Shown here in pieces: positions 62,301 through 64,000 of a stretch of DNA of 64,000 bases (its first letter is position 1; each line of letters opens with the position of its first letter). The position numbers and the translations under genes were made by a program. This DNA is from Firmicutes bacterium CAG:95 (GTDB lineage: Bacteria; Bacillota; Clostridia; Lachnospirales; Lachnospiraceae). The notes below the pieces were generated by a model that searched no databases, was not told the DNA's origin, and was given only the letters and a program-made list of their open reading frames with translations. The stretch is taken from the NCBI GenBank assembly GCA_000438155.1, contig FR902981.1, positions 52,817 through 116,816 on the forward strand. Reading direction: 5' to 3'.

Positions 62301-63482
62301 TCAAGTGAAATCCTTATCGTATTCCGCCACAATGCCCAGAATCTCTTTGGCATATTTCGGGTAATTTTCAACCAGATCCTTCACCTCTGCTTTCGCCTTT
62401 CCGGCAACGACTTCCTTGTTGTAATCCATTCTCCGGCGTAAGGACTGTCTGCGGATAATCAGATTGTGCCGGATCTCAATCATTTCCTTCTTATCGAGAA
62501 GCGCCTGTGTCTGATACAGCCAGATCATCGGATCCTTCACCTGATACCGGCGCAGAATATGTAAAAGCTCCTGCTGGGTGGAATCCAGTTCGATTTCTGC
62601 CCGTTTATAATTATGACGCTCGTCCTTTTCTTCGAGATACTGCTTATAATCCCGTCCAAGCTCCTGTGCGCTTTTGACATTATACTTCATATAGAGATAG
62701 TCAAGCAGATGCGTATTATTCACATACCGGATCTTCACCGTATTCTGCAGCCGGATGAGCCTGCCGATCCCGCTCTCCACCTGGGAAAGCTCCCGTACGG
62801 CATCGTTATATTTTAAGAAAATGGCGGTGATGGCAAGTGCTCCGATTCCCCCGGCCGCCAGATAACCAATCTTCACGTCAAAGGAAAAGGCATACTGTAA
62901 AATCAACAGTAACAGCAAACAGAAAATCACTGCCGTTGCGCAGACAATCGTCATCGAACGGGTATCCTTCATCAGATGCCGCAGTTCGATCTTCCGGAAA
63001 CCGTAGGCCTGCCGCTCACTGTCGAGGCGGCGCAGATCCCGCTTAATCAGGTTCTGGTATTCTTCCGCCTTTTCAAGCTTCTCATATGCCTCCTGCACTT
63101 CCTCTTCCATGCATTCCATCTGATAAAACTTCTCATCCGTCATCCGGTTTTTCCGTTCCTTGTAGCCGGACTGCTGCCCCTCGAGCGTATCTATCCGTTT
63201 GGCACATTCCATAAGTAGGCGGCTTTCATTCTCCGGCAGTGCCTCAATCTCTTCAATATCCTTAAGATGCGAGGTGACCACCTGATATTCATGCTGGAGA
63301 TTTTCTACCTCCCTGGATGCCTCTGCAATCTGCTCCAGGCACCCCCTCACATATTCCTCACGCTGCTTCCGGTTATGAACCTGTAAATCGTCACGGTCAT
63401 AGACGATTTCATTCCACTCCTCGACTTCGTAAGCCTCCTCATAATCCCTTTTCCAGTTAAAAATCCGTTGTAATAGACCCAT
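62301..63482 (-). CDS. Coiled-coil membrane protein, unknown function
   Basis: The 393-residue protein has a long charged coiled coil (about 45-165), two adjacent membrane helices (about 178-218: IVCATAVIFCLLLLLILQYA, then IGYLAAGGIGALAITAIFL) and a second helical region to the end. Both long arms are likely cytoplasmic. I do not recognise it. It starts two bases after the stop of the preceding TPR-like gene, so they probably act together. Confidence 0.7.
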   Translation of the reverse strand: MGLLQRIFNWKRDYEEAYEVEEWNEIVYDRDDLQVHNRKQREEYVRGCLEQIAEASREVENLQHEYQVVTSHLKDIEEIEALPENESRLLMECAKRIDTLEGQQSGYKERKNRMTDEKFYQMECMEEEVQEAYEKLEKAEEYQNLIKRDLRRLDSERQAYGFRKIELRHLMKDTRSMTIVCATAVIFCLLLLLILQYAFSFDVKIGYLAAGGIGALAITAIFLKYNDAVRELSQVESGIGRLIRLQNTVKIRYVNNTHLLDYLYMKYNVKSAQELGRDYKQYLEEKDERHNYKRAEIELDSTQQELLHILRRYQVKDPMIWLYQTQALLDKKEMIEIRHNLIIRRQSLRRRMDYNKEVVAGKAKAEVKDLVENYPKYAKEILGIVAEYDKDFT

Positions 63483-63484
63483 TC

Positions 63485-64000
63485 TTATTCCTCAACAAGC
63501 TGCAGGTAATCTTCCTTCAGCCGATAGATAATCTTATCAATTTCTTCGTAATAGGAAGCCACATTCCCCTCTTCCTTATATATCTTCAATGCCGACAGCA
63601 TCCGGTTTTCACGCGAGGCCTCGAACTCCCCCTTTGCCGCTGTAATCTTCTTTTCAAGCTCCAGCGAAAGCTCATGGTATTCCGAATGCTCCGCAATAAA
63701 ACGGATGTATTCTTCCTCTGACAGATAACTGCGTAAGGAAGAAAGGTACTGCACCCCTGACTCCTCGTCCTTTGACATTTCATAGGCACGCTTATAATAC
63801 TTCGCCGCAATGTCAAACATGAAAAGTCCTGCATAGGCATAACCCATATTATGATAAATGGCAGGCCGCAGGGCATTCTCCGTATCGGGCAGCTCCCGGT
63901 TCAGATCTTCGTACTCCCTGAGTGCCATCAGATGACGGTTGTTCTGCAACAGATAATCCGCCTGCTTTTTCTTCCGTTCAAAATCATTTAATCCGGCATT
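63485..64000 (-). CDS. TPR-like helical protein, 5' end outside the window
   Basis: The frame is open to the window edge (upstream residues read GLNDFERKKKQADYLLQNNR), so the true start is beyond 64000; the TTG at 63949 is internal. The visible 172 residues include a TPR-like repeat (YHNMGYAYAGLFMFDIAAKY, YKRAYEM) and Glu-rich helices. It is translated with the coiled-coil membrane protein that follows. Function unknown. Confidence 0.65.
   Translation of the reverse strand, partial: NAGLNDFERKKKQADYLLQNNRHLMALREYEDLNRELPDTENALRPAIYHNMGYAYAGLFMFDIAAKYYKRAYEMSKDEESGVQYLSSLRSYLSEEEYIRFIAEHSEYHELSLELEKKITAAKGEFEASRENRMLSALKIYKEEGNVASYYEEIDKIIYRLKEDYLQLVEE

Overview
The window looks like a chromosomal segment of a Gram-positive anaerobe of the class Clostridia, most probably a gut member of the Lachnospiraceae. 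Supporting signs are clostridial-style Shine-Dalgarno sites (AGGAGG), many sigma-A promoters and intrinsic terminators, a bile salt hydrolase, a GH10 xylanase lipoprotein, DUF2974 and DUF1385 proteins, a cysteine-rich ThyX-like protein and a PurF-like protein of a clostridial type. I cannot name the genus from sequence reading alone.

Layout. 0.1-4.2 kb (+): NAD-dependent DNA ligase, homoserine O-acetyltransferase and bile salt hydrolase. 4.3-11.7 kb: an XRE regulator diverging from a surface-polysaccharide tyrosine-phosphoregulation module (PHP phosphatase, Wzz-like protein, BY-kinase), followed by an anchored DUF5011-like protein, an LCP transferase, a sortase-B-like protein without catalytic His/Cys, and a small secreted protein. 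No glycosyltransferases are present. 11.7-13.9 kb: a YesN/YesM-type two-component pair cut at both outer ends and bounded by perfect 42-bp direct repeats. 14.1-18.9 kb: a decayed mobile-element remnant (gene fragments of CpaF-like ATPase, ParB, DUF5688; a frameshifted gene; a PemK-like toxin; an orphan promoter-terminator RNA unit) that abuts a subtilase missing its C-terminus. 20.8-29.4 kb: an AraC regulator and a compact type VII secretion (T7SSb) operon: EssC, YukD/EsaB-like protein, five WXG100-size proteins and a DUF2974 hydrolase that appears to carry a C-terminal WXG100-like domain. 29.8-46.2 kb: mixed genes (FliD-like protein, xylanase, HAD, deacetylase, MATE, tRNA-Leu, transporters, dus, aspS, hydrolases) with several decayed genes (DUF3810, TetR, GNAT, a truncated toxin beside its antitoxin). 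46.3-51.5 kb: core information genes prfA, prmC, DUF1385, rpmE, rho. 51.7-54.9 kb: a sodium:solute symporter and an acyl-CoA ligase. 55.3-59.7 kb: purC-purB-purF-like-thyX-like. 59.8-62.2 kb: a polar amino-acid ABC importer. 62.3-64 kb: two conserved proteins, the last running off the window.

Three features give the window its character. (1) The T7SS operon has a candidate secreted lipase/hydrolase whose targeting domain seems to be at the C-terminus. (2) Palindromic dispersed repeats are abundant: a four-unit hairpin array before rpmE with a cousin near 29.6 kb, a second family at 29.7 and 61.2 kb, and long inverted repeats at 8.6 and 42.2 kb. (3) Several enzymes have lost expected catalytic residues (sortase-like, PurF-like, ThyX-like). 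All family assignments are from reading motifs, without database search.
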